From assembly GCA_037355855.1 (NCBI GenBank), contig CM074759.1, positions 6,820,001-6,884,000 on the forward strand: a DNA stretch of 64,000 bases. The letters run 5' to 3'. Below the pieces are notes generated by a model. It worked only from the letters and a program-made list of their open reading frames with translations, ran no database searches and had not been told where the DNA came from. Position 1 is the first letter of the stretch, and each line of letters opens with the position of its first letter. The stretch is from Pseudo-nitzschia pungens (taxonomy: Eukaryota; Bacillariophyta; Bacillariophyceae; Bacillariales; Bacillariaceae). The translations under genes were made by a program, and so were the position numbers. Of this stretch, positions 33,662 through 44,432 are shown in pieces.

Positions 33662-36600
33662 ATGCCATACCGAACCCGACAACGAGCTCCTTTCCCTGCC
33701 ACTAACGAAGACACCTACCGTACCTTCCAATCCATTGTAACTGCGGTTCAATCCAGATTCCACCCCAGCACGATGTCCGACGACCATACGAGCACCCACA
33801 CTGATCCCAGTGATTCTCCCACGGATGACGACGGTGGAGATTTCTTCCCATCATTCGACCCCCATGTAACTGGTATTCTTCGTGACTTCCTTCGCCTCCA
33901 GACTGAACACGGTGACATCATATGCGATGCCCTCCGTTATGCTGGATATACCACCTGGTATGATTTTTCTCTCCTCAACAACGACGTCATCTCACGTCTC
34001 GAATTTGAAGACCATGGCAAACGCATTCCTATCTCACCGAGTCATACCTTCCGCCTCACTACCCTTGCTGCCTACATGGCTCATCTTGACAATACCATCG
34101 GACCTGACGCATCTGCAGATTTCAACCACTACGGTCCCACAGCCTTCCGTCAATTCCGCAAAACCTACCGATCCCCGATGACATCCCCCGTATCTCCTCT
34201 CCCAGCATCCACACGTAATCCAGCACCCCCACGTACTCCCAACACCACCTTACCAAAACTGATGAACAGGTGAAATACGAGAACTGGATTAAACGCTCCC
34301 ACGATGCCACTGTCTTCGATGTCCTCAAAAATGACACCTGCTTTGAAACCTGGCTCACTGGTTTTCACGCACAGCTTGCTGCATATGACTTTGATGTTGA
34401 ACAATTCCTTGACCCTGAATGGGACAGCTCCACTCTGCAAGGTTACGAACAGAAACTCTTCCAGAAGCAATGCACTTTCTTTTGGGTACTCGTCCTTCGC
34501 GTCCTCAAATCTGACCTCTCTCTCTCCTGCGTTCAAACCCATACCCCAACCATGGATGGACGCGCTGCATATTTTGAGTACCTCACGCTCCATGCCTCCA
34601 CCTTCACCCGAGAGTTTGATATTGCTAAACAGACACAAACCCTCCAATCCTTAAACCTGGCCTCTTGGAAAGATTCCACTGTCAAATTCCTCACACACTG
34701 GTTTGACCAATATGACCTCCTGTGCAAAATGACAGCCCCCAAGTCACCCATGCAATATCACATGCTCCGGACCCTACTTCTCAATGCATGTGCCCACGAT
34801 GCTCATCTCTGTGATCAGTTTTCCAAAGTCCCCTCTCCCGTCATCTACTGAACTTTCCCAGCCTAATGACACTGTGCACGTCCTCAAGCTCAAAACCACA
34901 CTCCTCGCTGAAGCCACCCGACTTGACTCCCGTGCCACCCTCACTCTGCCCACCTCTCGACGTACCATCCGGGCCAACCTTCATGATGCCTTCTCATTCC
35001 TTGACGCTTCTGATCCTCACTGATGACTTCATGGATGATGTCCAAACCTATGTCGCCTTCCGTGCTGCGCAACCACGGTCTCGGCCCCCTGCTGACCCCA
35101 GCACACGCCTTCCTGAATCCTTCTGGAAAAGTCTCACACCTGATGGCATGACACTTTGGCGAAAAATGAATCCTGTTGATAAACGCAAATTCATTGCTGT
35201 TCTCAACCCTACCAAATTCCCTGACCTCCATTCCTTTTCCACCACCACTCCTAAACCTGTTGGCCGCAAAGCCTATGCTCACTCCACCAATGATTTCCCA
35301 AGTGGTCCATACACTGCCCACACATTCTTTCCAGCTCCTCCCACCATTACAGATACCTCCACTGATACTTCCACTGACCTTCCCACCGATGCATCTGATG
35401 CACTGGTCACTCAATGGATTGCCAGTCAACATGGCTCCGCCCCCACCGGCTCCTCTACACAACCTTCCACCCGACGAGCCACCCCCGTCGGCAAACCCAC
35501 TGGCCACTCCCATCTTCCCCTTGCCTCTTCCATGTCCCCTGGACACCCTGCACGCCTCCTTGCTGACAACAAGCCCACACCCCCAACTCAACTTGTTGCT
35601 CGTATGGCTGATGGTTCCAGTTCGGTTGTTGCCCGCTTTGATGACCCTGTTGCTTGTCAATCTGTTACACATCTCCTCCAACAGCACACCAGTCCACACA
35701 ACTGGTCCGCCTGCCAACACCACACCTACCGCTGCAGCCAGGGTCGGTTTTCCTCTCCCCACCTCGCCATGATTGACCGTGGAGCCAATGGGTGCATCAT
35801 TGGTCGTGATGCTTCCCTCATTTCTGTTGACATTCCCAAACGGTTTGTACATGTCACCGGCATCAACACCCACCAAATGCAAAACATCCCGATTGCCACT
35901 GCTGGTGCTTATTGTCACTCTAACCGTGGCCCTGTCATTCTCATTTTTCATGAATGTGCCTACACTGGAAAGCATGATTCTATCATCTCCTCTGCCCAAT
36001 TAGAGGCTCATCACCTCACCGTTGATGACAAATCCATTAAATCCGGTGGCAAACAAATTATCTCCACTCCTGATGGTTTTGTATTTCCACTCTCTATCAA
36101 GCATGGTCTTCCCTATCTCCACATGCGTAAATTTACTCCCGCAGAATATGATTCCCTTCCTCATGTCATCATGACGTCCGACAAGTTCTGGGACCCCACC
36201 CTCCTTGATCAAGACTACCTTGCCAGTGATCCCTCGTTTCTGGCCTTATACCCAGATAACACCATCACTGACCTTCCTCACCCCGACTTTGACCTCCACG
36301 GCACACCCCGCAATCTCAAACCCCAGCAACCTGATCCTTCCACTGCGTATCACACGACTCTTCTTGACTCCGGTTCCAGCATTCACTTCCACGAGTTTGT
36401 CCCTGTCCCGCATCTTGACAATGATGGTCCTTCCGTCTCTGACATTGCTGCCGGTTGTTTTTGGCTTCACGATGCTGACTATTTCCACAGTGAGCTCCTC
36501 GCCCGCTGTGCCTTCACTGCCTTCCAATCTCACCACACAACCTCTGATGATGACACCTCTTCTGGTGATACCAAACTTCATGCCACCAATACGCCCCGCA

Positions 36601-39600
36601 CTTCTGTTGCCACCCCCCATGACTTTGCCGCCCTTAAACCATTCTTCGCCTGGATCCCCATTGACCGCATTCATGCCACCTTTCAAAACTCAACTCAATA
36701 TGGTTCCATGCCCTCCAGCCCTGATGGCAACCTCTTCAAGCGGTACAAAGCCCCTCAACCTGCCATGAATGTGCGCCCCTTCAATGATGATGTCCTCTCT
36801 GATGCCATTTATTGTGACACCCCTTCCATCGATGGTGGCTCCAAAATGGCCCAACTCTTCTTTGGACGGCTCTCTCACATCATCCACGTCGAGCCCATGA
36901 AAACCACCGGTGACTTTCTCTCCTGTTTTCAGAATTTTGTCCGCACCTGGGGACGCCCCCTTCGCCTGCTTTGTGATTCTGGCAAATATCAGGCAAGCAA
37001 TCGTGTCCTCGACTATCTCCGCCTCTTATGGATTCGGCTCTGGCAATCTGAACCCTATTACCAACACCAGAACAAGTTTGAACGCCGTTATCAGACCTTT
37101 CTCCGCACTGTCAATCGTGTCATGGATCGCACTGGCACTCCCCCTCACCTGTGGTTCCACTGCATGCAGTATGTTGCTGGTTTGCTCAACCATATCTCTG
37201 ACCCGACTCTTCATGATCGTCAACCCATCTTTGTTGCCACTGGCACCCTCGGTGACATCTCTGCTTACACCTCCTTCTTTTGGTTTGAACCTGTCTATTT
37301 CAAAGTGGATGACTCACCTTTTGGGTCACCCACTGAGCGCCTCGGACACTTTGTCGGTTTGGCACAACACGTTGGTCATGCCATGACGTTCAATATTTGG
37401 GTACCTGACACCAACAAGATTATTCCTCGCAGTAATGTCCGCACCGCTTTAGATGCTTCCACCCGCAATCAACGTGCTGGCTGCTTCACTGATGACGCCT
37501 TCCTTGAATGGCGCCAACACCTCACCTCCTCCGACACGCCCACTGCTTCTGGTGACAACCCTTCGCAGCTGACCTCTGCACCTCCTCTGGATCCGGCTGT
37601 TGCCTCCACTTTCCCCCGTGCCTCTACAACCTATGCCAAGGTTGATGGTGAATGGCAGCTTGTTCCACTCAAGCACAACTATGGGGAGATGGGTGATGAA
37701 CCCTTTCCTCAGGTGGTCTATTCTAAAGACAAGACTGGTACTCCACTTCTTGAATCTGACTTTGGTGATCCTGAACTTGCATATCTCGACACAAGCAGTT
37801 CCCCGTCTGATCCAAGTCTTGACTACATTCCTGACACTGGTCCATCCAAGGTAGTTCTACTTGACCATGATGGCAACCCTGTATGTAATCCACATGGGGA
37901 GCTCCAAACCATTGATGCCATTCCCCCTGACGATCTGATTGGCCGCTCTTTCCTAATTTCCAACCCTGATGGTACACGAACGCGCACCACTGTTGTCAGT
38001 ATTCTTGACAAGCTCCAACAGCATCCTGACCTCATCAAGTTTCAATGCAAACATGATAATGACACTGTTGATGACGTCATTGCATACAATGATATCATGA
38101 ACTACATTCATCGTGATGAAACCCAAGAGGATGGCCCCTTATGGGCCTTCAGACGCATCCTTGGACACCAAGGTCCACTGACTCATAGACACCCAGACTA
38201 CAAAGGCAGTCTGTACAATTTATGGGTCGAATGGGAAAATATGGAACGTACTTTTGAACCACTCAACATAATGGCAGCTGATGACCCAGTCACTGTGGCA
38301 CAATATGGCAAGGAACACAACCTGTTACAAACAAAGGGTTGGAAGCGCCTTCGTCGCATTGTCAAACTTGCCAAACGTACCAAACAATTGGAGCGCCTCA
38401 CCAAACAAGCCAAGCTACGATCCTTTAACACTAGTCCCAAATACCAGTATGGTTTTCAAGTTCCCAACAATCATGACGAAGCTGTCCAACTGGACATTCA
38501 AAATGGCAACACCAAGTGGCAGGATGCCATCAAGCTGGAAATGCAACAACTCCATGACTATGAAACCTTCATTGACAATGGACTCTTTGAAGTATCCAAA
38601 ATTCCTTCTGGATACCAACAGATCAAGGTCCACATGATCTTTGCAGTCAAACATGATGGACGCCACAAAGCCCGACTTGTAGCCAATGGGAACCTCACTG
38701 ATGTCCCACTTGACAGCGTGTATGCTGGCGTGGTGTCCCTTAGAGGTCTTCGCATGTGCCTGTTTGCAGCTGAACTCAACTCACTTGAAGCATGGGGCAC
38801 TGACATTGGCAATGCCTATTTAGAAGCTCTCACTTCTGAAAAGGTCTGCATCAAAGCTGGTCCTGAATTTGGTCCACTCAAAGGTCATATGCTGCTTATC
38901 TACAAAGCTCTTTACGGCTTGCGCTCATCTGGAAAATGTTTTGGTGACCTTCTGGCTGCATGCCTCATTGAACAAGGTTTTGAACGGTCCAAGAATGAAG
39001 CTGAGATCTTCATGCGCCCTGGCGTTAACAAACATGGGGAGCCTGTTTATGAATATGTTGCCACCTATGTTGATGATCTCTGTGTGTGCATGTCAGACCC
39101 AAATCAATTCCTTGAAGTTCTCCAAGCTGAACCTTACAACTTCAAACTCAAAGGTTCCGGCCCTATGCAATTTCATCTTGGGTGTGGTTTCACAAGGGAC
39201 AAACATGGGATCCTTTGTATGGATCCATCCAAGTTCATTTCCAAACTGGAAACCTCTTATCAACAGATGTTTGGTTGCACACCCAAAACCAGAGCACAAT
39301 CTCCACTTGAAGAAAACGATCATCCTGAACTTGACACATCTGACTTCCTTGATGAAGAAGATACCAAGAAATACCAAAGTATGATTGGCTCCCTTCAATG
39401 GCTTGTCACCATTGGGCGCTTTGATATCCAAACAGCTGTAATGACTCTGTCCAGCTTCAGAGCTCAACCAAGGACAGGTCACCTTGAAAGAGCCAAACGC
39501 ATTTATGGTTATGTCTCCAAGTTCAAAGGATTCAAGATTCGCTTTCGCACTCAAGCACCAGAACTCCCGGTTTCTGCACCTGGCACAAAGTTTCACGATT

Positions 39601-40172
39601 GGTCACTCAGTGTGTATGGTGAATGCAATGAAGAACTGCCAGATGATGCTCCTACACCCCTAGGCAAACCTGTTGTACTCAACCATTTCTATGATGCCAA
39701 CCTCATGCATGACATCCTATCTGGAAAGGCTGTCACAGGCATTCTACACTTTGCAAACAAAACACCAATCATGTGGTTCTCCAAGAAACAATCAACTGTG
39801 GAAACTGCAACTTTTGGTGCTGAATTTGTTTCATCAAGAACATGCATTGAGCAAATTGTAGACTTGCGGCACTCATTTCGATACATGGGCATTCCTGTGA
39901 AAAACACATCATTTGGATGGGGAGACAATGAAAAGCAAGTGCTCAGCGCCTCATTCCCATATGCACGACTCCACAAGAGACACAACATCCTCACATACCA
40001 CTATGTTCGTAGTATGATAGCCAGAGGCTTTATCAACCTACAACACATCGTTGGTAAGGACAACTGTGCTGATATCCTCACAAAACATTGGAGTCACAAT
40101 TCTGTCTATTCCCTGATTAAACCCATCTTCAACTATGAAGGCAACACAGGTGATCTTTTCATCCAAGACTGA
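33662..40172 (+). CDS. inner CoDi-like gag-pol polyprotein, three frame breaks
   Basis: ATG at 33662. The gag-like part runs to about 35020 in three frames. One base is missing in the A4 run near 34255-34258, and one is in excess near 34838 and again near 35020. From about 35021 to 40172 the frame is open. Protease: LAMIDRGANGCIIG (about 35765-35810), with DRG in place of DSG or DTG. Integrase catalytic acids: in YCDTPSIDGG, LLCDSGKYQ and QHQNKFERR. RT: GHMLLIYKALYGLRSSGK and YVDD at 39066-39077. RNase H: TFGAEFVSSRTC and HIVGKDNCADILTKHW. A proline- and threonine-rich stretch links gag and protease. A 5' leader of about 680 bp precedes the ATG and contains two copies of a GTTTCGAACGACAACAACGA repeat. 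Whether frameshifting, mutation or sequence error makes the breaks is open. Confidence 0.9.
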
Positions 40173-40229
40173 TGACATCATCTTCTGTTGGTAGCTTGAA
40201 CATGGCAAAACCAAGGAACAGATGGGGAG

Positions 40230-40706
40230 TGTTAAATTGTAACCAAAATTCGGTTGCCGTTTGACAAACCCTTAACCCTACACATATTACATACGAATAC
40301 TCGCACACCACATATGCGTGAAGAGAAAATAAATAATTTTCTACTGGGCTCACAGTACAAGAAAACACAAGCAGCAGCAGCAAACACCCAGTAGAATTAA
40401 CAAGACAGCAACGTCGAATTCCCGACAAGGTTGTTGTCCTCACTTCTTTAGTTTAACTCTGATTTGAATACCTTGATACATACATCCTGCTCCCTGAGCA
40501 GCTCCCTGTAGAACTACAAGCCTAAGATCTAACTGACTGAGCCCCAAAGGTAGTTAGAATAGATCTGATCGATTCGTTCGGTCGTAGTGGTGAATCCGAG
40601 ACTATCGATAGAACAGACCGGCACCTCAACCGGTTTGCTTGCTGTATATCTCCAAGCTTGCCTTAGGACCTATCAGCTTAAACCCTGTTTCAGCTACATT
40701 TTAACA
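40230..40706 (+). repeat. 3' LTR of the inner CoDi-like element
   Basis: TGTTAAATTG to TTTTAACA, preceded by GATGGGGAG (polypurine tract). It is followed by the CTCTG target duplication and then the interrupted RT of the outer element. Confidence 0.92.
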
Positions 40707-42413
40707 CTCTGGGCGCATCCATAAATCAGGATCTGCGCGCGATGGTCTGAACCCTAAACCTGCAAGTGTATCGGCAAAGAAATCCATGTACGCTCTGCTG
40801 CTTCCAGCAAGACCATACAAAGCGCGTTGTACTTCAACTTTGCAACCCTTGTTTTTGCCAAAAACATCATCTGCCCAACACCATACCTTCTCTTGGTTAG
40901 GGGCTGTAGGGAATGCATTCCCCACATCTGCTGTCATTAAATCAAGCTTCTGATGCTGCGCAATTAGGAATAGCAGGAATACAGAGAGACTGTCCACTTG
41001 GCTGGAATAAGTGTTGACATGGCTGGAGTCAACCAAATGCCCTCCTGCAACTAAATGCGATTTGTATCTTCGGTCTTCACTCTTTACATCCCAGATCATT
41101 TTGAGCTTGACTTCTTGCCATCCTTCGGATTCTGGGAATTCTGTTGCCGGATCATGGAATTTGAAACACTCCAATCTCTCCAAGTTTTCCATTTCCTTGT
41201 CAATGCTCTCTTGCCATTTCTTATTTCCAGCTTCCAGATCAAACTGCACACACTGCTGATAGGTGTTTGGAATCTTGATGCCAAATTTCTCTCGTTGCTT
41301 CTTTGCTGCAAGCCGTTGATTTCTGGATAACAATCTTTTCTTTTTCTTACTTGGATTCTGCATGGCGCGTCGGAGTTTCTTTGGGAGTTTGACACGTGCT
41401 CGTCTTTCTTGTGGTCTTGGCTGGACTCGTCTCATTCGTCTGATAATATTACTGTTTTCCTTCAAAATTGAGTCAGCCCATGTACCCAATGGTCCACTTG
41501 AACGCCTGCTGCTGTTTTCCACGATGTACATCTTGATGTATTTGGCACAAGCAACTGGTTGATCTTTTTGCAGGACTGTGAGTGGGATGTCCATTACCAC
41601 AGTCCCAACATCAGTGACAAACTGAGCCTTGAAAATCAACATCCCTTCTTGCCAATGGTGGTTCAGAATCTTTCTAAATTCACTGTTCAAGTTCTTGTCA
41701 GTACTTTCGAGAATATCCAGGTGAGACTCTGCATTGTTGGTGCAATCCAAATCTTTTGGTAGGGCTTCTTCTTCATCAGGTTCAGCATCCTCTTCTTCAG
41801 TTGCATCATCATCCAAATCATCTTGGTCTTCCAGGTCTTCTGGGACGTCATCATCCTTGGTTTCCAAATTCTGTTGCAGAAACTCCTCCAAAGTGCTCGT
41901 AGAGTGTTCCATGCCAGTTGAATCAGCTGCAAATTCTTCCCCCGAAACCAAGATGGGGACCTCATCAGTGCTTTCAATGATAGTCCTTTCCTTTTCAGCA
42001 ACAGTCAGTTCAAATCTGGCAGCGTTGGGGTCATCATTGAGGACTTCTTTTTCAGTTCCAATATTCTCCCTCCTGGTTCTGACAACGGAGCGCATGAGGA
42101 TCTGGCGCTTGGTCTTCTTAGTATCTGGTTCTGTCAAAATATAATAGGTCATGGCATCCCCACAGGAATCTGCAAAAGCAAGGAATCTCCCCTTCAACAT
42201 GCTATCTTTTGGCGTCTTGTTCTGGGGTTGATAATACCAAATAGGCTCATAAAAATGGAAGCGCAGGTGTGAGATATCAGGGGTCCATCCATGTGAGACT
42301 TCGGATGGGGTTTTCCAATTCAAAGATGCACGAGAACAAACATTATTCACTTGGCAAACCCATTTTGCACACCAATGAGCCAAGGATTTAGGAGCTTTGA
42401 ACATTGCCAGACA
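40707..42413 (-). CDS. outer Copia pol, middle part (integrase C-terminus to RT)
   Basis: On the minus strand it resumes after the 2.0 kb insert as APKSLAHWCAKWVCQVNNVC, the end of the integrase core, followed by the GKR-like C-terminal domain region (GRFLAFADSCGDAMTYYIL). An acidic linker leads to the RT N-terminus (QQCVQFDLEAGNKKWQESI, MIWDVKSEDRRYKSHLVAGGHL, DVGNAFPTAPNQEKVW, RALYGLAGSSRAY). It ends at WMRPE, exactly at the CTCTG target duplication of the inner element. The open frame seen beyond 42413 to 42494 belongs to the insert, not the protein. Confidence 0.88.
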
Positions 42414-42654
42414 CAATTTGCGCATCGCGCATTTTGTCCGACGTTCCGATGTTCCAGTACTAAAAATGCGTAGATTTCTACACAACTTTACCATGCGATA
42501 TCTCGCTTCCTTTTACACCCCCAATCACAACCCCAGGACCTACACATACTAACAGCGACCTCGCCTCTTTGATTCTGCTATTTGTTCAGTTGCTTGATGC
42601 TTTGTTTGGTTGAGTTGGTTGCCAATTCACCACTCGACGGACGATCGATCGATC

Positions 42655-42688
<34 letters not shown>

Positions 42689-44432
42689 AACCGACACATA
42701 ATTTTCTACAGCACAACTCCAGTACAGATTCTACAGCAATTCGTTCGATCTGCAATCTGTTCCCAAGCTCCCCTGAAGGCCCTTCGATATATCTTACTAT
42801 ACTCAAGGTTCTACACTGTTTCCAAGCTGCTTAAGTGATTCTCACTTAATGTTCTACATTCTTCGAAGTTCCTTGCTGAGTCCTCATAAGTCTTTTCAAG
42901 TCGAAGTTCACGAACAGCCCCTTCCACTGTAGGAATCTTTCTACAAGAAATTCCAGCTGTCATCTGTTTTCAAGTCCATTGCCCTGCTGGTCCATAAGCG
43001 TTTTCGCTTATGGTCCTACTGTTTTCTGACCCAAGCCCCAAAGTCGCTAAGTACAGTTTGCTTATGGCTCCACTACCTACATAACCCTCTCAGGTGTACA
43101 GTACAAATGTCATCTGTTTCCAAGTCTACTGCCCTGCTGGTCCATAAGCGTTTTCGCTTATGGTCCTACTGTTTTCTGACCCAAGCCCCAAAGTCGCTAA
43201 GTACAGTTTGCTTAAGGCTCCACCATCTACATATACCTCTCAGGTGTACAGTATAATTGTCATCTGTTTTCAAGTCTACTGCCCTGCTGGACCATAAGTG
43301 TTTTCGCTTATGGTCCTACTGTTTCTTGATCCAAGCCCCAAAGCCGCTAAGTACAGTTCGCTTAAGGCTCCACCATCTACATATACCTCTCAGATGCACA
43401 CTTCAACTGTCATCTGTTTTCAAGTCTACTGCCCTGCTGGACCCTAAGTGTTTTCGCTTAAGGTCCTACTGTTTTCTGACCCAAGCCCCAAAGCCGCTAA
43501 GTACAGCTTGCTTAAGGCTCTCCTACCTACATAACCCTCTCAGATGCACACTTCAACTGTCATCTGTTTTCAAGTCTACTGCCCTGCTGGACCATAATTG
43601 TTTTCTTTTATGGTCCTACTGTTTTTCCTGACCCAAGCCCCAAAGTCGCTAAGTACATGTTACTTAACGCTCCACCACCTACATATACCCCTCCAGTTCA
43701 CAGTACAGCTGAGACCTGTTTTCAAGCCTACAGCCCTGATGGTCCATAAGTGTTATCACTTAGAGCCCCTGTTTCCAAGCTACTACGGGAGAGCAAATTC
43801 ATTCGAACAGAAGGCCAGCTGTTACGAATTTGAATTTGGTAGTAGGCTCCACTGCCTCTACGTGTTTCTGAAGTGCTACTACGAAGTTCGAACAGGAGGA
43901 CAGCTGTTACGAATTTGGTAGTAGGCTCCGTACTATATGTACCATACAGTGGTAAGGAATGTGTTTGGGGCACTCGCATTACTGATGCTGCAACACAGCA
44001 TGCTGAGACCAGTTTCGCTTGCGTCAGCTGACCACTTGCATTACTGATACTATGTATCTGAGGACGGGTTTTGCTTGTGTCAGCTGACCACTCCAAGCAT
44101 TACTGATGCTGTACAGCGGCATTCAAGGGACAGTTTTGCTTGTGTTTTCCCTTTCACGTTCTTGTTACCCCGTCTCCTGTACGCTTTGCAACCGCTGTGT
44201 CTGTTGTGCTCTGGACTGGTTCGTTTTTTTCCTGTTTCTTACCAAGGTTTGTTTGCAAAATAGCCGTCCTTACAACCTGGGGCCTATTCCCCATGGTTGA
44301 GGCGGCGCGTCGTTCTACAACTTGGGGCCTAACCTCTCTTCGATTGAGGCGACGATAAAGTCTGGTTACAGACTGAGTAGCTTTTAACCACCTTCGGTGG
44401 ATTTTCCTACTTAAATAAGTATATTATTATTA
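42414..44432 (+). mobile_element. non-coding non-LTR-type insert in outer integrase
   Basis: 2019 bp flanked by an 18-bp direct repeat (TTTGAACATTGCCAGACA at 42396-42413 and 44433-44450). Collapsing one repeat restores the integrase frame of the outer Copia. The right end has a hairpin (CCACC-TTC-GGTGG, about 44389-44401) and a short ATT/TTA run just before the duplication. A long variable target duplication with a short 3' simple repeat is typical of target-primed (LINE/SINE) insertion. No RT is encoded, so it is a non-autonomous element or a processed RNA copy. It contains a CAG run (about 42661-42688) and the 150-bp repeats listed separately. Confidence 0.8.
42961..43770 (+). repeat. 150-bp tandem repeats with embedded hairpin
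   Basis: Units start with CATCTGTTTTCAAGTC at about 42961, 43111, 43261, 43411 and 43561, with a degraded sixth at about 43710. Spacing is 150 bp. Each holds an inverted repeat. In the first unit CCATAAGCG-TTTT-CGCTTATGG (42992-43013) is perfect, and in later units the arms co-vary or decay. A second conserved block is CCAAGCCCCAAAG(T/C)CGCTAAGTAC. Because 150 is a multiple of three, a long open frame appears by chance on the plus strand. Confidence 0.92.

Larger units (their letters stand above)
32497..40706 (+). mobile_element. inner CoDi-like Copia LTR retrotransposon
   Basis: 8.2 kb, inserted in the RT region of the outer element with a perfect 5-bp target duplication (CTCTG at 32492-32496 and 40707-40711). 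LTRs are 32497-32982 (486 bp) and 40230-40706 (477 bp), each TGTTAAATTG...TTTTAACA. The primer-binding site follows the left LTR at 32983, and a polypurine stretch (GATGGGGAG) precedes the right LTR. The long pol frame has protease, integrase, YVDD RT and RNase H. Long unorthodox gag and protease regions and a DRG protease box fit diatom CoDi lineages, as far as I recall them. Confidence 0.93.

Noticed and set aside
42661..42688. CAG run as a poly-Gln or poly-Ser coding region
   Set aside because: The surrounding frame is short and ends in non-coding repeat; treated as a microsatellite.
43257..43631. 124-codon repetitive protein in the non-coding insert
   Set aside because: The 150-bp repeat keeps frame by arithmetic. 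There is no start context, and the frame decays in the outer units.
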